28,961 nt of DNA from a virus: positions 1 to 28,961 of the IMG/VR virus record IMGVR_UViG_3300023174_000023, one strand, 5' to 3'. Position 1 is the first letter of the stretch; each line of letters begins with the position of its first letter. The position numbers and the translations under genes are program-made. Below the pieces are notes generated by a model. The model was not told where the DNA came from. It was given only the letters and a program-made list of their open reading frames with translations, and did no database searches. This document shows positions 6,078 to 14,523 of this stretch, one piece after another.

Positions 6078-7216
6078 TTGTCTACCTTTCTCGCCGCAGC
6101 CGCAGCGCTTGACGCAGCGGCGACGGCCGCACTTGCAACCTGGCTGATGACGATGGCGACCGCCACCGGTGCAGCCTTCTTCTTCTCGGCAGGTGAGAGA
6201 TCCTTGCCGAGATTGGTGATGGCTTCAATCGCCTTGCTCACCGTCTCAGCGACAGCAGCGACAGCCTCACCAACCACTGCCGCCGTTTGTTCTGCAATGT
6301 TATCTGGCGATGCGCTCGGAGACGGCTCTGGCTCCACGCTTGGAGTTACGGACGGTGAGTCACTAGGTACAGGAGTGGGATCAGGAGAAGCGGACTCAGG
6401 CGCACTAGGTTCTGGCGTAAGGTCAGGCGTGGGCGACGGCTTGGGTGTGGGAGTCGGTGATGGGATCGGCGATGGTTGAACACTTGGCACCTCACTTGGT
6501 GTTGGCTCTACAGATGGTGACGGCTCTGGCGTCGGTGTTGGAGACGGCTCCACGGATGGCGTAGGATCTGGCGATGGAGATTCTGAAGGACTTAGTTCTG
6601 GCGTTGGCTCAACAGATGGCTCTAGGCTTGGCTCTGGTGACGGTGTTGGAGTGGGTTCTGGTAGAGCGCTCGTAGTCAGCCACGCAGCCGGCACGACGCC
6701 GTAGCCAAGCGTTGGTGCGCCGTACCAGAGACGCGCACACGCGCCACCACCCCACTCAAACATCCAGATGTCGAGCGCGTAGGACTGACCTGCGACAAGC
6801 TGCGAGTAGCCCTCATTTGGTCCAGACCAGTGACCGCCGCAGCCGTGAAAGTTCCAGTCATCAATTGTCAGCACGCCATCTAGCGTCATGTACCAGCCAT
6901 CGTCTGACCAGTTGAGGAACTCCCACTGGCCGCTCTCTGGCACGGTGAGCCAGCCTGTGAAGTGGACCATGAAGAAGTTTTGAGGACATCCCTCAGCAGC
7001 AGGTGCGCCACCCCAATCGAAGTCGATCATGGTGACTACGCCTGAGTAGCAGACTGGCTGCTCTGGCTCTTGCTCCCATGGACCGAGACCGAGCATGACG
7101 CCGTCATAGACCGTCATCGTCACGCCCTGCTGTGGCACATCCTCAGCGCGCACGATGGGCAGGAAGATGAGCGTGCTGAAGACGATCCCTAACAGTGGGA
7201 ACGCGGCGCGCTTCAC
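6074..7216 (-). CDS. Exported PA14-domain protein with Pro-Ser-Glu stalk and C-terminal hydrophobic anchor
   Basis: 380 aa from a GTG at 7216 (GTGA overlap). Residues 1-25 form a clear signal peptide (MKRAAFPLLGIVFSTLIFLP, cleavage after VRA). Residues 30-180 are a PA14 domain: YSGVVTMIDFDWG, FFMVHFTGWLTVPESG, WEFLNWSDDGWYMTLDG and YALDIWMFEWGGGACARLWY. PA14 domains often bind sugars. Residues 183-305 are a long Pro/Ser/Thr/Glu stalk of repeated P-x-P-S units. The C-terminus has a helical region and an Ala/Val-rich hydrophobic segment (VAVAIVISQVASAAVAAASS) ending in basic residues. This predicts a protein displayed on the host cell surface and held in the membrane, perhaps for superinfection exclusion or lysis. 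A virion-attached adhesin is an alternative. Confidence 0.75.
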   Translation of the reverse strand: MKRAAFPLLGIVFSTLIFLPIVRAEDVPQQGVTMTVYDGVMLGLGPWEQEPEQPVCYSGVVTMIDFDWGGAPAAEGCPQNFFMVHFTGWLTVPESGQWEFLNWSDDGWYMTLDGVLTIDDWNFHGCGGHWSGPNEGYSQLVAGQSYALDIWMFEWGGGACARLWYGAPTLGYGVVPAAWLTTSALPEPTPTPSPEPSLEPSVEPTPELSPSESPSPDPTPSVEPSPTPTPEPSPSVEPTPSEVPSVQPSPIPSPTPTPKPSPTPDLTPEPSAPESASPDPTPVPSDSPSVTPSVEPEPSPSASPDNIAEQTAAVVGEAVAAVAETVSKAIEAITNLGKDLSPAEKKKAAPVAVAIVISQVASAAVAAASSAAAAARKVDK

Positions 7217-7380
7217 TTAGCGAGCAGCGATGCGAGTAGCGGCACGAGTACGCTGAACAACAGCGCACCGATAGCCACTAGTCCTCCTTTGAGTTTGTCC
7301 ACATCCGAGCGCACCTGATCCAGCTTCGCGGAGTGTGCGTCCAGTCGTTCGATCAATGAGTCAATCTGGCGTGGCGTCAT
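7213..7380 (-). CDS. XhlA-like holin/lysis accessory protein (55 aa)
   Basis: ATG at 7380 has GGAG five bases upstream and overlaps the TGA of the 37-aa gene (ATGA). Residues 1-31 form an amphipathic coiled coil (IDSLIERLDAHSAKLDQVRS, then DVDKLKGG), followed by one transmembrane helix (VAIGALLFSVLVPLLASLL) and a Lys. This layout is that of hemolysin XhlA and related phage lysis proteins. It is the first membrane protein of the lysis block and is translationally coupled to the PA14 gene. Confidence 0.65.
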   Translation of the reverse strand: MTPRQIDSLIERLDAHSAKLDQVRSDVDKLKGGLVAIGALLFSVLVPLLASLLAK

Positions 7381-7490
7381 GGTCGCTCCTGAATCGCGCC
7401 GCAGATTGCACAGCACGCGTTCTCGCCGATTACTTCTTGACTTTGACCTTTGAGTTCACATCCAGGCGTTGTGCAGATCAGTTCCCACAT
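7377..7490 (-). CDS. 37-aa zinc-ribbon mini-protein
   Basis: ATG at 7490 is preceded by GAGGAG with a 6-base spacer. The product starts MWELICTTPGCELKG and contains CCAIC later, so Cys6, Cys11 and Cys28-Cys31 could hold one zinc. The stop overlaps the next start (ATGA). Together with the 47-, 63-, 68-, 70- and 89-aa proteins it belongs to a set of small Cys-pair proteins in this genome. Function unknown. Confidence 0.65.
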   Translation of the reverse strand: MWELICTTPGCELKGQSQEVIGENACCAICGAIQERP

Positions 7491-7500
7491 ATTGCGCTCC

Positions 7501-8850
7501 TCATCCAATTGGGAATGCTGTGATTTGGGTATAGGAGAGCGAGAGCGTCAATCCGTTAGTCGTTTGTGTTGTGCCGTAGAGTTTGATCTTGCGCTGGCTT
7601 GTGCTGTCCGCGATCCATACCTTAGTCACAGCAACAGTTCCTCCGCGTCCGGATTGTCCAAAGTTATCAGCACGACCGTAACCGAGCACAGCAATCTGAG
7701 TATTTACGCTGTCGGTGACGTCTGCTCGTACAAAAGCATATTGAATGGTTGTTGTGTTGAGTGACGCATACGCGGTATACGTAAGGAGCCATCGTTGTCC
7801 AACAAAATCAGGTGTAAATGTTGCTTCAGCATTAGTGAGCGCGTAATAAGTTCCTGCGGTCGTGATCGTCGTTGTATCAGCAGATCCACCTCTGTCGTAT
7901 CGACTGAGCAATGATCCTTCTAGGTTGGAATAGCCAGTAACTCTAAAGTCACCGAGTGCTTCAACGCTGGTAGCTTGTAGCGACACACTATCGGTGCCGT
8001 TGAGCAGCGAGTTGTTGCCAACATCTAATGCGCCAAGGCCAGGTCCATCGCCCAAAGATAGCGTACCGGCATCATTGATGATGTATGCAGGAGAGTTTGT
8101 TGGCGTGCTTTTATCTGTCAAGATCATTGCAGGTGATCCATTTGCAATACGAACTTCTGTTAGGTCAACGGTTCGATTGGCAGACTGAGTTGCAACTGTC
8201 GCAATGGTGATGGTCACCTTCAAAAACGCAGCATCTGCCGGAGCGGTTGTGCTTGCTGAAGGCAATAAGGCAAAAATATCTGGAGCCGTCAGCCCTGTTG
8301 ATGTTGTGAGAGCCGAGAATGGGGCGTTGCTAGAACTAAACGCTGTTCCAGTTGTTGTTGTTTGATCTCCCTGATAGAACTGGCAGGTGAGCTGTGCGGT
8401 TGCTTGGCTGGTGTTCGTCGCATTGTCAAAGCTTGCCTCAGCATAAAAACTGAACGAGCGAGACGCTGATGATGGAACAGGCACATAGCGCGTCAGCGTG
8501 GCGCTCTTACCAGTCAGGGTGCCGCTTGCAATCGTGAATCGCAACACATTGCCAGAGCCTGCACCAGAGTCAGCGACGATAGCCGCAGTGATCGCGCCTG
8601 CACTGTTGACATCGGTGAATGTCCAGTACGGCAGTGGATTGTCTTCTGCAATGGTTGCGGTCGCCTGATCCGGTGGAATGGCAAAATCGCCATTCGCTAC
8701 ACCAGCCTGGATTTCGCGTAACGCAGCTGGACCGAAGAGCAACGACGTCTCACCATCGGTATTATTTGCGACGAGTGGTGCGCCCTTGTCGTTGTTGACG
8801 CCGCCTTCATATGCAGCAAGGCCAGTGACGTTCGTGCCGTACTTACCCAT
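7501..8850 (-). CDS. Distal tail / receptor-binding candidate protein
   Basis: 449 aa. ATG at 8850 lies two bases after the stop of the tail hub gene, with GGAG about 9 bases upstream. The frame opens five codons earlier but overlaps the hub gene. Composition is Thr/Ser/Ala/Gly-rich and beta-strand-rich, with no Cys-rich or membrane segment. Residues 95-240 look like a jelly-roll or carbohydrate-binding-type fold (SRSFSFYAEASF, AFLKVTITIATVATQ). Residues 330-449 form a second beta domain (ALTNAEATFTPDFVGQRWLL, then SYTQITAFPIG). Its place after tape measure and hub suits a tail-tip or host-recognition protein. No specific family is recognised. Confidence 0.55.
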   Translation of the reverse strand: MGKYGTNVTGLAAYEGGVNNDKGAPLVANNTDGETSLLFGPAALREIQAGVANGDFAIPPDQATATIAEDNPLPYWTFTDVNSAGAITAAIVADSGAGSGNVLRFTIASGTLTGKSATLTRYVPVPSSASRSFSFYAEASFDNATNTSQATAQLTCQFYQGDQTTTTGTAFSSSNAPFSALTTSTGLTAPDIFALLPSASTTAPADAAFLKVTITIATVATQSANRTVDLTEVRIANGSPAMILTDKSTPTNSPAYIINDAGTLSLGDGPGLGALDVGNNSLLNGTDSVSLQATSVEALGDFRVTGYSNLEGSLLSRYDRGGSADTTTITTAGTYYALTNAEATFTPDFVGQRWLLTYTAYASLNTTTIQYAFVRADVTDSVNTQIAVLGYGRADNFGQSGRGGTVAVTKVWIADSTSQRKIKLYGTTQTTNGLTLSLSYTQITAFPIG

Positions 8851-8851
8851 A

Positions 8852-10288
8852 TCAATCCGCTCCAATCAATACGCCGAGACCCTTGAGGTACTGCCGACGA
8901 TAGTCTGCTTCGATCTCGTACTGCACCTGATACGTGCCGCCACCTTCAGCGAAGCGCATCGTGACTGACGGAATGTAAAGGATCACGTTCGACAGATCAA
9001 GGCTCGGCGCATTGATCTTGACGTACTGCCCTGGCAGCCATGCCTTGATAAGAGCGTATGGTGTTGCGGCCGCAGCTGCATAGCCCTGGCTGTAACCGTA
9101 CGACCAGTCAGGGTTTGATGTCTGGCTGAGGCTCGCTCCGCCAACCGTGAATGAAACGGTACGCACTGGCTTGCCACGCGTGACCATCGTTGCACGCGCG
9201 AGCGAGCCAATTGTCGCGCCACGATCACTGAGGTTCTTGACCTTAGGCGCACTGAATACCTCATGTGGAAGCGGACCATTGCGCGACGCCTGACCAGCGC
9301 CGTTGCGGCTATAGGTTCCGGTGTAGGTGCGGAAATACGGATCGTTGGTTGGCGCGCTTGGATACGCGCTGTTGCTGTCGTATCGAGCGACCGTATCCGC
9401 AGCTTGAACAAAGATGCCCTTGACGATCTGCGAATGATCCAGATTGACGCTGAGGCCGCGTGCCAGAATTCGCGTTGGCGTAGTCGTACTGCCAGTCTGG
9501 ACGTTGGCAGGATCAGTCACGATCTCTGCTGGTGCCGTTGCATACGTCGGAGCCACAGTCTTTGGTCCATAGTTGAGACGGCCATCCCCATCAATCCAGT
9601 AGCGGTACTGAACCTCTGCCACGCCGCCTGCTGCCTCTGCAATCTGGTCAAGCGCGCTCTGAAGCGTGGCCGCCTTGAAGGATTGCTTGCCAATTGTCTG
9701 CGCTGAGCCAGTGAAGATGGCACGATTACCGCTCACGAGTGAGGTGTCCAGAATCTGACGTGTTGTTGAATCGTTGACCTGATCGTGGATCTTTGCCAGC
9801 AGCGCATTGACGTGAGCCTGGTCAGTTGATGCCGTGCCTCCCTGCGTGAATGAGTCCATGGAGGACTTGACGTTGATGTTGGTCTTGGGATTGCGAACGA
9901 TGGTCTTCTGAAGCCAGCCGTCAGCATCTTCAACGCTTACCGTTGCGCGCGTACCAATGCCGTTCTCTAGCAGCTGCGCATCAATACCGCTGATATAGCC
10001 AAGAAAGAGTGGCGTCGTGCTGCTGTACCGGCTATCAAAGAACTGGACGCGCGCATTGTCGTAGACCGCTCCTGAGCGCCACCATGGCGATGTGCCACTT
10101 GGCGTCTTTGGCTCGATAACATCGAACGACATAGAGCCACCACCGCCATCGCCTGAGAGCGTCATCGTCAGGCTGCCAAGATCAACGTATGGCGTGGTCG
10201 TAGCAGTTGGTGATGGAAAGGTGAGCAGGTCTCCGCCAGTGCCTGCGCCAGTGACTCCTGCAACGATGAGCGTGAACGGATTCGCCAT
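8852..10288 (-). CDS. Minor tail protein / tail hub-like protein
   Basis: 478 aa. It follows the tape measure gene with a one-base TAATG overlap, the usual place of distal tail/hub proteins. The sequence is beta-rich: an N-terminal domain (FTLIVAGVTGAG, LTMTLSGDGGGGSMSFDV), a strand set like hub proteins (NARVQFFDSRYSSTTPLFLG, then ISGIDAQLL), a central section with repeated Ala/Gln helices (FKAATLQSALDQIAEAAGG) and a C-terminal section with GQYVKINAPSLDLSNVILY and IEADYRRQYLKGLG. The layout resembles actinophage-style hub proteins, but the assignment rests on context plus pattern. Confidence 0.65.
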   Translation of the reverse strand: MANPFTLIVAGVTGAGTGGDLLTFPSPTATTTPYVDLGSLTMTLSGDGGGGSMSFDVIEPKTPSGTSPWWRSGAVYDNARVQFFDSRYSSTTPLFLGYISGIDAQLLENGIGTRATVSVEDADGWLQKTIVRNPKTNINVKSSMDSFTQGGTASTDQAHVNALLAKIHDQVNDSTTRQILDTSLVSGNRAIFTGSAQTIGKQSFKAATLQSALDQIAEAAGGVAEVQYRYWIDGDGRLNYGPKTVAPTYATAPAEIVTDPANVQTGSTTTPTRILARGLSVNLDHSQIVKGIFVQAADTVARYDSNSAYPSAPTNDPYFRTYTGTYSRNGAGQASRNGPLPHEVFSAPKVKNLSDRGATIGSLARATMVTRGKPVRTVSFTVGGASLSQTSNPDWSYGYSQGYAAAAATPYALIKAWLPGQYVKINAPSLDLSNVILYIPSVTMRFAEGGGTYQVQYEIEADYRRQYLKGLGVLIGAD

Positions 10289-11820
10289 TATGGATTGCGG
10301 CCCTGTCGCTTGAGTCGCGTGATTGAATCGCTAACTACCGTGTCAACTTTGCCAGTGCCAATATATACATTAGTTGTTGTTTGTCCTGGCACTGAAGCGC
10401 CAGGAAAGAACAGCATCCGAACAATGTTTGACTGACTGTCTGTTCCAGTCGGTGCGGTGATCAATGGTGTTGTTCGATTTTTTAGATTGAGACTTTGAGC
10501 AAGTTTAGCGAGTGCGTCCGCCATTTGTCCCTGTTTGATTGATTGATCAATCACAAACGCTGAAGCGACAATTGGAATTGCAGCCAGAAGAGCAGTACCA
10601 ACAATCGCTGAAATGCTTGCAGTAGCGGCAGCAGCAGCACCTCCTGCTGCGGCTGCACCACCAGCGGCACTAGCCGCAGCTGCGGTAGCAGTTGAGGCAG
10701 CCATCATTGCACCAAACTTAGTAACGGCAGCGGCGACGAGTTGGCTAGTAATGGCACTTGCAAGAGCCGCAGGAATCGTTGCGGCAATGTTTGCCACAAT
10801 CAATGCGGTGAATGGATCCATGCCATCCTTCACTAGGTTGGCTATAATCGCGCCCTTGAGTCCACCGAACGCTGCGCCAATGCCTGAGACCAAGAGCGTG
10901 ATCGATCCACCTGGTCCGAGCAGGTCATCAGCGCCCTTGCCGATGCCAGCAATCTTGTCAACGAATCCTTCAATCGCTTTGAGCGCTCGTGGCACTCCAC
11001 GCTGAACCGCATCAAACATCTGTGGCAGTTTGTCGATGATCTTGTTGACGATAATGTCAGCCCACTTCTGAAGCTGTGGCGTGTTTGCCTTGATCGTATT
11101 AGAGAGTTTCTCGATATACGGATTCAACGCCTTGAAGAGTTTCGCAACGGCTGGAAGGAAGGCCTTTCCGAACTGTTCCTTCAGTTCAGACGCACCAATC
11201 TTTAGCGACTCAAACGATCCGGCGACCGTATCTGCATAGGCTCCTGCTGCACCCTTGGTCTTCTTGAAGAGCGCGTTCAGCGCCTCCTGACCCTTGATGC
11301 CCTTCTTCGTAATACCGAGTGAGGCGAGCAACTTGGCACCGCTTCCTACATACGCCTTACCTACGGCAATGGTTGCATCGCCGAGAGACATACCAGTCGT
11401 GCGTGCCAGGTTCATTGCAATGGTCTGCATCTTCTGCGCCACTGCGTAGTTTTTAGTGAATCGTGTGCTGGCCTCTACGGAGGCACGGACCTCATCGTCC
11501 GTGAAGGCGAGCTTCTGACCAGCAACGATCTGCTTCTCTACGGCCGCAGCGACAGCCTCAGTTGCGAATCCGCGCGCCTTGAGCGCTGCGTTGAGCTTCG
11601 CCGTAGCTTGCTCATCGAGCGCGGCATCCTTGATGGCAGATGCGGTGAATGCGCCAACGCCAGCAGCGATACCGGCAATGCCGAATGTCAGTTTCTTGAA
11701 GTCAGAGCCAATGCCACTCGCCGTCTTGCCAAGGGTGCCAAGCGCCTTGTTGACCGTCTTGATGTTTTTAGACGCGGCATCACGAGCGCTGATCGTTGCA
11801 TTGACTTGGACGTTAGGCAT
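10288..11820 (-). CDS. Tape measure protein (short tail)
   Basis: 510 aa. It is helical, Ala/Gly/Lys-rich, with an N-terminal half of coiled segments (RDAASKNIKTVNKALGTLGK) and the usual TMP core (LDEQATAKLNAALKARG). Two hydrophobic stretches are visible: residues about 45-65 (FGIAGIAAGVGAFTASAI) and a long Ala/Gly-rich section near residues 370-430 ending SIVGTALLAAIPIVASAF-like sequence that may enter the host membrane. At about 0.15 nm per residue the tail would be roughly 75 nm. ATG at 11820 follows GGAG. Context (chaperones before, hub after) fixes the call. Confidence 0.85.
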   Translation of the reverse strand: MPNVQVNATISARDAASKNIKTVNKALGTLGKTASGIGSDFKKLTFGIAGIAAGVGAFTASAIKDAALDEQATAKLNAALKARGFATEAVAAAVEKQIVAGQKLAFTDDEVRASVEASTRFTKNYAVAQKMQTIAMNLARTTGMSLGDATIAVGKAYVGSGAKLLASLGITKKGIKGQEALNALFKKTKGAAGAYADTVAGSFESLKIGASELKEQFGKAFLPAVAKLFKALNPYIEKLSNTIKANTPQLQKWADIIVNKIIDKLPQMFDAVQRGVPRALKAIEGFVDKIAGIGKGADDLLGPGGSITLLVSGIGAAFGGLKGAIIANLVKDGMDPFTALIVANIAATIPAALASAITSQLVAAAVTKFGAMMAASTATAAAASAAGGAAAAGGAAAAATASISAIVGTALLAAIPIVASAFVIDQSIKQGQMADALAKLAQSLNLKNRTTPLITAPTGTDSQSNIVRMLFFPGASVPGQTTTNVYIGTGKVDTVVSDSITRLKRQGRNP

Positions 11821-11829
11821 TCGTTACTC

Positions 11830-12567
11830 CTACCCTGCTCGGAGGTTGGACATATTCGGCTTGATGCCGAATACCTGTGCGTCTTGCTTCAACTGCGCAA
11901 GACGCTTGTTTGCCGCAAGCACCTTGATCTTGTCGCTCGCTTCTCGGCGGCGCTTGCCTTCAGCCTGAAGCGGCGTGAGTGGACCAATGAAGTCAGGCTT
12001 GTTCCATTGCCGGAGCGCCTGCTCCTGCTGGAACTTTGTTGCGGTGCCGTTGGCGTACTCGATCTCAAGACCAAGCACCTTATTGCGCATCGCTTCATCG
12101 TTGATCAGCAGGACAATGGTCTTCGCCATGGCGTCCTTGGCTAGTTGAATATTAGCCTCTACCGCCTCAATGACGAAGTTGTTGCCACGAATTCCTGGAT
12201 GCTCAATGAACTTGCGGTCGGAGAAGAGATTGGCAGCAGTGATCTTAGGGATGGTGTGCGGCTTGGTTCCCTTGACGGCGAACCATGCGTACCATGCGTG
12301 CTTCTTGCCTGCGACTGGTCCGACGATGGCGCCTGGTCGAGTGATGCGCGAGCGACGACCGCGGACGCTCTTGGCAAGTTGACCGAGATCCTTGGGAGCC
12401 TTCTCGCGTACCGGCTTCGCCAGCGCACGCGCAGCGTTGACCGTAGCGAATTGCTCTAATTTGCGAACACCACGCCAACCAAGGGAATTGAGAAAGACCT
12501 TTTGGAGCGCTTCGGCTTCTGCTCGGACATTGCCTTGCAGCTGGATCTCGACTGTTCCCTTAGCCAC
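11830..12567 (-). CDS. HK97-gp10-like head-tail/tail-completion protein, with C-terminal extension
   Basis: 245 aa. Residues 1-160 resemble the HK97 gp10 family: a helix (FATVNAARALAKPVREKAP), KDLGQLAKSVRGR, a strand with AWYAWFAVKGTKPHTIPK, then FIEHPGIRGNNFVIEAV. The family is usually about 110-150 aa and is normally encoded between connector and major tail protein. Here it lies between the chaperones and the tape measure and has about 85 extra, mostly helical, basic residues at the C-terminus. GTG at 12567 starts exactly after the chaperone TAA. Whether it is a neck protein or was recruited to tail-tube work is open. Confidence 0.6.
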   Translation of the reverse strand: MAKGTVEIQLQGNVRAEAEALQKVFLNSLGWRGVRKLEQFATVNAARALAKPVREKAPKDLGQLAKSVRGRRSRITRPGAIVGPVAGKKHAWYAWFAVKGTKPHTIPKITAANLFSDRKFIEHPGIRGNNFVIEAVEANIQLAKDAMAKTIVLLINDEAMRNKVLGLEIEYANGTATKFQQEQALRQWNKPDFIGPLTPLQAEGKRRREASDKIKVLAANKRLAQLKQDAQVFGIKPNMSNLRAG

Positions 12568-13013
12568 TTACTTGCTCCTTGGTTGAATCTCGCAATACAA
12601 ACCCCAATAGGTCATGAGGTCTTCGGCGGTTGCGGTCTTCAGTATCTCCCAAGGTGGCACGCCGTAGGCGGTGCCGAGTGTGTGCGCGATGATCTCAGGG
12701 CTGGTTACCACGACCGACTGTCCGATGGACAGCCGCTTGGCTTCCAGCCTTACGCGTTTGGGAGTGCTGAGATTGTGGCTGCCCACTTCTCCATCGCAGC
12801 CGTGATGGCCGTCACTGGAGCATCAAGGATGTCTTCGGCAGCGTTGCCTTCAATGTCCTTGAAATTGTGGCTAACAACCAACTTAGCGAAGGCTGCGAAC
12901 TGGACGGCCGTGTCGCCCTGTAGGTCGATCAAGATACGAGCGCTTACGTTGCGTCGCAGCTCAATCGTCCAACCGGCATACGAGCCGTCCAGTTCAATCT
13001 TTACCGTGTCCAT
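12568..13013 (-). CDS. Tail assembly chaperone GT, -1 frameshift product
   Basis: The predicted product is 148 aa: residues 1-86 come from the upstream frame (start 13013) and then, after a -1 slip at CCCAAAC (12762-12756), 62 residues come from the frame that ends at 12568 (RVRLEAKRLSIGQSVVV onward, ending EIQPRSK). The downstream segment has an ATG at 12786, but that start has no ribosome site and lies inside the upstream gene. Gene order (major tail protein, G, G-T, tape measure) is the classic place of lambda-like G/GT chaperones, which keep the tape measure unfolded for tail assembly. Confidence 0.8.
12718..12762 (-). promoter_or_regulatory. Programmed -1 ribosomal frameshift signal (CCCAAAC plus stem-loop)
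   Basis: In the upstream gene frame the codons read C CCA AAC at 12762-12756, a canonical X-XXY-YYZ heptamer. The zero-frame stop (TAA, 12752-12750) follows one codon later. About 23 bases downstream, CTGTCC and GGACAG (12732-12718) form a 6-bp stem with a 3-base loop, and a smaller GGCT/AGCC stem lies in between. The downstream frame is exactly the -1 frame and is open to 12568. Confidence 0.85.
12750..13013 (-). CDS. Tail assembly chaperone G (zero-frame product)
   Basis: 87 aa. It is acidic and small, with an N-terminal beta section (MDTVKIELDGSYAGWTIELR) and a C-terminal helical section rich in Ala (APVTAITAAMEKWAATI). It ends two codons after the slippery sequence. Its place directly after the major tail protein and before the tape measure region identifies it as the G-type chaperone; sequence similarity to lambda gpG is not visible by eye. 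Most ribosomes should make this product and a minority the longer GT form. Confidence 0.75.
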   Translation of the reverse strand: MDTVKIELDGSYAGWTIELRRNVSARILIDLQGDTAVQFAAFAKLVVSHNFKDIEGNAAEDILDAPVTAITAAMEKWAATISALPNA

Positions 13014-13050
13014 ATTGACCCTCCTACTAGCGCACTAGGCGCTGCTTCTA

Positions 13051-14076
13051 TCAGCCTGGTACCGCCGAGAGCGGCGAGTCAATGATCACTTGGATCGACT
13101 TGCCAGCGCCAGCCGCTACCGTACTGTCCATTGCCAAGCGGCAAGTGACTTCATTGACCACGACGCCATCGGTATCAGCCGAAAGTGGAACGACGTTCTC
13201 CACCGTCCACGAGCCGAGAATCCAGAGCCCATAGTTATCGCTGGTCGTGCCAAAAAGGCGCAGGAACTTCTGGCTGCCAATTGACGTGATTGGGAACGAC
13301 GTCGTGGCGGCTGAGTTGCTCGCTGCCGTGAAGGTCAGCGTTGCATCAAGCACGCCAGTCAGTGCAGCCGTGGCTGCCGTGAGGCTTCCGTCAAGCGCCG
13401 TGATCATGCCAGCACCAGTCTGAATTGACAGATTGAAGTTATAGATCGACGCAAAGTCGGTTGCAGTCGGCGAACTACCAGCCTTCGATGGAAAGGATGG
13501 AGCCGTGCTCAGCTTCATCAGTCGGCCAGGGATGAGCGGATTCGTATTGATCGTCGTTGGATACGTCGCCGACGTGCTCGTCACAACCGTTGCAGCGAGC
13601 GTTGCGCCAGCCTGCACCAAGCCGTTTGCATCTGCCGACAGCGTGATCTCAGTTGGAACGGCGTCGCGGATGGTGTACTGCTGCACACCGTCAGTCACAA
13701 GGAATGACAGGAAGTCAAGCGTATCGACATCGCTCTGGTTTGGCGTCCACGTCCAGGTATACGGCGAAGCCGTACCGGAGGTGGTCGCGCCAATCGCCTG
13801 GAAGAAGATCGGCAGGGTGCGGAGCGACGCAGGCGACTCAGCGATGGTCAGTACCGGAGCCTTGGCCGTAATCGTTGGCTGGCTGGACTGAATCGCGGTG
13901 CGCTTGCCAACAGAAGTCGTCTCGCCAAGGTCAATCGTCACGCCCAAGTCGAGCGAGCCGATGGTCTCGTTGTAGAGCACTTCGCCTGTAGCGGTGCCGA
14001 ACGTAGCTGCGGTTCCGAAAGCAGACTGCGACGCAACAGCGATTCGCGTCAGAGCCTTTGCGCCGTAGGTTGCCAT
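13051..14076 (-). CDS. Major tail (tube) protein
   Basis: 341 aa. It starts MATYGAKALTRIAVASQSAFG, a start pattern common in actinophage-type tail tube proteins, then is beta-rich with many Thr/Ala/Ser repeats. Internal features include PYTWTWTPNQSDVDTLDFLS (residues about 103-122), a typical tube-protein segment before the QYTIRDAVPTEITLSADANG block, and a C-terminal NYGLWILGSWTVENVVPLSA. ATG at 14076 follows AAGGAG. It sits between the tail terminator and the frameshifted chaperones. At 341 aa it is longer than lambda gpV and may carry an extra surface domain. Confidence 0.8.
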   Translation of the reverse strand: MATYGAKALTRIAVASQSAFGTAATFGTATGEVLYNETIGSLDLGVTIDLGETTSVGKRTAIQSSQPTITAKAPVLTIAESPASLRTLPIFFQAIGATTSGTASPYTWTWTPNQSDVDTLDFLSFLVTDGVQQYTIRDAVPTEITLSADANGLVQAGATLAATVVTSTSATYPTTINTNPLIPGRLMKLSTAPSFPSKAGSSPTATDFASIYNFNLSIQTGAGMITALDGSLTAATAALTGVLDATLTFTAASNSAATTSFPITSIGSQKFLRLFGTTSDNYGLWILGSWTVENVVPLSADTDGVVVNEVTCRLAMDSTVAAGAGKSIQVIIDSPLSAVPG

Positions 14077-14091
14077 TGTTTACTCCTTGCT

Positions 14092-14523
14092 CTACGCGGT
14101 GAATGCCACGGTGTCATAGACCGTGACTTCCGCAGTTGCCTGAACCGTCAGGTAGTCCTGATCGGCATATGTATCTGTGCCGAGTGTAGTACCGGTGACA
14201 GCGACCTGCACCGCGTTTCCACTAATCGTCACAGCTCCGTCAAAGGCTGTTCGCAGCCAAGCACGCCAAGTGTAAAGGTCGCGGTACTTCTCATCCATGC
14301 GCGGAATCGGCAGGATGAAGAGCACGCAGTTCACTGTTAGTACCGTCGTTCGATTGCCATTGCCAACCGTGATCTGATCGCCGCCAGGGAAGAGCACGGC
14401 CGCAGGCGTGACAGGCAAGCCTTCAGGTGGCGTCGCGTAGACCTTACGCAGCTGATAGCCGGCAGGAGGATTGACTGAGGCTAGTCGATCAGCAATGGCA
14501 TCAAGGATTGTTAGGTCAGTCAC
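14092..14523 (-). CDS. Tail terminator / tail completion protein
   Basis: 143 aa. A helical opening (LTILDAIADRLASVNPPAGY) is followed by QLRKVYATPPEGLPVTPAAVLF, a beta core (TTVLTVNCVLFILPIPRM), a helix (DEKYRDLYTWRAWLRTAFDG) and C-terminal strands. This pattern and the place directly before the major tail protein fit the lambda gpU/HK97 gp17 type tail terminator that caps the tube and joins the head. GTG at 14523 overlaps the stop of the 42-aa gene (GTGA). Confidence 0.65.
   Translation of the reverse strand: MTDLTILDAIADRLASVNPPAGYQLRKVYATPPEGLPVTPAAVLFPGGDQITVGNGNRTTVLTVNCVLFILPIPRMDEKYRDLYTWRAWLRTAFDGAVTISGNAVQVAVTGTTLGTDTYADQDYLTVQATAEVTVYDTVAFTA

Noticed and set aside
12568-12786. Independent gene starting at the ATG at 12786
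   Set aside because: No ribosome site; the frame is the -1 extension of the upstream chaperone through a CCCAAAC slippery site.
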